Source: Candidatus Cloacimonadota bacterium
Lineage (GTDB): Bacteria; Cloacimonadota; Cloacimonadia; Cloacimonadales; TCS61
Direction: 5' to 3'
NCBI GenBank assembly: GCA_029932755.1
Contig: JAOZPK010000107.1
Span: forward strand, 1 to 7,600
Length of the DNA stretch: 7,600 nt
Made by a program: the position numbers and the translations under genes. This document shows positions 7,301 through 7,600 of this stretch, in pieces (the stretch's first letter is position 1; every line of letters starts with the position of its first letter). The notes beneath the pieces were generated by a model. It worked only from the letters and a program-made list of their open reading frames with translations. It searched no databases and was not told the DNA's origin.

Positions 7301-7600
7301 CTTCGATTTCATCATTTCCAATTTCACTACCGGCATCAAAAAGAATTTCACCGGTTTCTTTATTCATAACATCAGCAAAAAGGAATCGATCTTTAGACTT
7401 TTTCACATCGATTTTTTCTTTTTCATAGAAATAATTTCTGAGATCATCATTTGTTGAAAGTCCAACAGCACGTAATAAAACTGTTGCAGGAAGTTTTCGT
7501 CTTTTATCAATTAGCACAAAAAGCGCGTCGTAACTATCCATATTGAATTCAAGCCATGAACCGTTATAAGGGATCAATTTAGCTGAATTCAATATCTTAC
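4311..7600 (-). CDS. rpoB: DNA-directed RNA polymerase beta subunit (3' part, cut by the right edge)
   Basis: Beta is the second-largest RNA polymerase subunit; it forms one jaw of the DNA cleft and contributes active-centre residues. The reading frame is open to the window edge (codons for Lys-Ile precede the TTG at 7592-7590, which is an internal Leu codon and not a start). The first clear motif, LIPYNGSWLEF, corresponds to about residue 167 of E. coli beta, so roughly 160 N-terminal residues are missing. Residues below are counted from the TTG. Visible in order: the protrusion/lobe, shorter than in E. coli by about 65 residues; the rifampicin-pocket region (281-313); CPIETPEGPNIGLI (333-346); the active-centre acidic pair Glu588-Asp589 in GYNYEDAI; a coiled-coil-like insertion (about 711-835); the GDKMAGRHGNKGV motif with Lys863 and Lys871; DKMHARSTG with His988; and the C-terminal PESFNVL (1064-1070). 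It ends HNGGL and stops at TAA, with rpoC starting at the very next base. Identity is secure. Confidence 0.99.
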   Translation of the reverse strand, partial: KILNSAKLIPYNGSWLEFNMDSYDALFVLIDKRRKLPATVLLRAVGLSTNDDLRNYFYEKEKIDVKKSKDRFLFADVMNKETGEILFDAGSEIGNDEIEAMVEGGIKKIDVIKSNFEITRKIIEQTIAKDQTTTQEEALKKIYTLIRPGEEPTYEIALDLFNRMFFNERRYNLGKVGRHKLNTRLGLNIDINTHVLTKEDLIAIIDKLIAVYKDEDRIDDIDHLANRRVRTVGELLAEQYNIGLSRVARTAVERMSIANPDEVTLHDLINSNALIAVVQSFFLTGQLSQYMEQTNPLTGITHKRRLSALGPGGLTRERAGFEVRDVHYSHYGRICPIETPEGPNIGLISSPAMYARVNELGFLETPYIKVENSKITSEVLFLDANQEENYIIAQANVNYDENTNITDNLVFARHQGEFLQVKPEEVQFLDVSPQQIVSASASLIPFLEHDDANRALMGSNMQRQAVPLMNPEVPMVGTGMEEIIARDSGSTATAPFDGVVKKVTSSYIDIERDNPDESILDIGTKNRVYLKKFARSNQDTSIHQRPSVKAGDKVKRGDLISDGPSITDNRLALGSNMLVAFMPWYGYNYEDAIILSEKVAREDTLTSVYIEEHEVLVRIMKNGKEELAYDIPNVPIKALRNLDKSGVIRVGSVVKAGDIIVGKITPKNVDIDPSPEENLMRALFGDRAGDFTNSSLKAKPGMEGVVIDVKVFSRLESTEEFEDQELKLESLQRIKQEHKERQKKIQGYLQGKLEKILIGNTAKNIVDEKTNMFFVPSGIKITKNSLKKINFKRLNLDYDLVEDAEMNQNIYNEIILKAKVAYEESDNIFKKAKERLKHGDELPYGVRKMVKVYIAKKRKIAVGDKMAGRHGNKGVISRISPIADMPYMENGESIDIILNPLGVPSRMNIGQIMETHLGMVAKILGVNFETPVFDGATLADIDKSMKKVKLELDGKQVLYDGKTGEPFKERVTVGVMYMLKLNHLVADKMHARSTGPYSLITQQPLGGKAQHGGQRLGEMEVWALEAYGASRLLEEMLTIKSDDVEGRTNAFKAITSGMNPPKPGIPESFNVLVSELKSLCFDVEFLADKKHNGGL
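4318..4322 (-). promoter_or_regulatory. Shine-Dalgarno site of rpoC inside the rpoB coding end
   Basis: GGAGG on the minus strand lies 7 bases before the GTG start of rpoC. It falls inside the last codons of rpoB, where GGA GGC encodes the Gly-Gly near the beta C-terminus. Ribosomes ending on rpoB therefore terminate at the rpoC initiation site, which suggests translational coupling. The site also supports the GTG as the true start. Confidence 0.9.
5088..5462 (-). other. Coiled-coil-rich insertion in beta (SI2-like region)
   Basis: About 125 residues (roughly 711-835 counted from the TTG at 7592) lie between the conserved GVVIDVKVFSR segment and the GDELPYGVRKMVKVYIAKKRK segment. They are rich in Lys, Glu and Gln with heptad-like patterning at both ends, for example LKLESLQRIKQEHKERQKK, which suggests an antiparallel helical hairpin. 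E. coli beta has its dispensable insertion SI2 at the same place. The middle (about 755-800) is not recognisable to me and looks lineage-specific. The edges are approximate and the helical reading is inferred from composition. Confidence 0.7.
6654..6752 (-). other. Rifampicin-pocket region of beta (cluster I)
   Basis: The segment reads LTGQLSQYMEQTNPLTGITH followed by KRRLSALGPGGLT. By alignment with E. coli residues 507-539 it keeps Gln513, His526, Arg529, Ser531 and Leu533, the main rifampicin-contact and resistance positions. It differs at Phe514 (Tyr here), Asp516 (Glu here, codon GAA at 6725-6723), Asn518 (Thr), Ser522 (Thr), Glu523 (Gly) and Ile530 (Leu). The positions follow from an ungapped match through the segment. 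Confidence 0.9.

Noticed and set aside
7206..7457. Plus-strand frame with a hydrophobic, Phe/Ile-rich protein
   Set aside because: It is the complement of AT-rich Lys/Glu codons in the rpoB lobe. Apparent membrane-like composition is an artefact of reading these codons backwards.
7590..7592. TTG as the start codon of rpoB
   Set aside because: The frame stays open upstream to the window edge and the protein lacks about 160 residues found at the N-terminus of all beta subunits. It is an internal Leu codon.

Overview
The window is a slice of a bacterial core transcription/translation operon, read entirely from the minus strand. In transcription order it holds the 3' part of rpoB (RNA polymerase beta subunit, N-terminus beyond the right edge), a complete rpoC (beta' subunit, 1383 residues), and the first 46 codons of rpsL (ribosomal protein S12), which runs off the left edge. 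Coding density is almost total. rpoB and rpoC abut with no intergenic base, and only 19 bases separate rpoC from rpsL. There is no RNA gene, mobile element, CRISPR array or accessory gene, and I do not see a new biological system here. The gene content is ordinary; the interest lies in details of gene junctions and in a few residues of the polymerase.

Layout by position: 1-139 rpsL (5' part); 140-158 a short spacer with the rpsL ribosome-binding site; 159-4310 rpoC; 4311-7600 rpoB (3' part). The most notable structure is the rpoB/rpoC junction. The rpoB TAA stop and the rpoC GTG start are consecutive codons in the same reading frame, so one stop codon is all that separates the two largest RNA polymerase subunits. 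The Shine-Dalgarno sequence for rpoC lies inside the last codons of rpoB.

Organism: a bacterium of moderate-to-low GC (about 37-42% in two lines counted by hand). The beta' subunit carries a large insertion in the trigger loop and beta carries a coiled-coil-rich insertion before its active-site lysines. These lineage-specific inserts are typical of Proteobacteria, Bacteroidetes/Chlorobi, Chlamydiae and relatives, and are absent from Firmicutes and Actinobacteria. The beta motif 'DVHYSHYGR' resembles the Bacteroidetes/Chlorobi form (HYTHYGR) more than the E. coli form (HPTHYGR). I infer a member of the FCB superphylum or a related candidate phylum, but the exact lineage is not settled by the sequence alone.

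Together the genes encode the catalytic core of RNA polymerase (beta and beta' share the active centre and the DNA/RNA channel) followed by a decoding-centre protein of the 30S ribosome. Tight spacing with no visible terminator suggests one transcript, and translational coupling at rpoB-rpoC would favour 1:1 synthesis of the two subunits.
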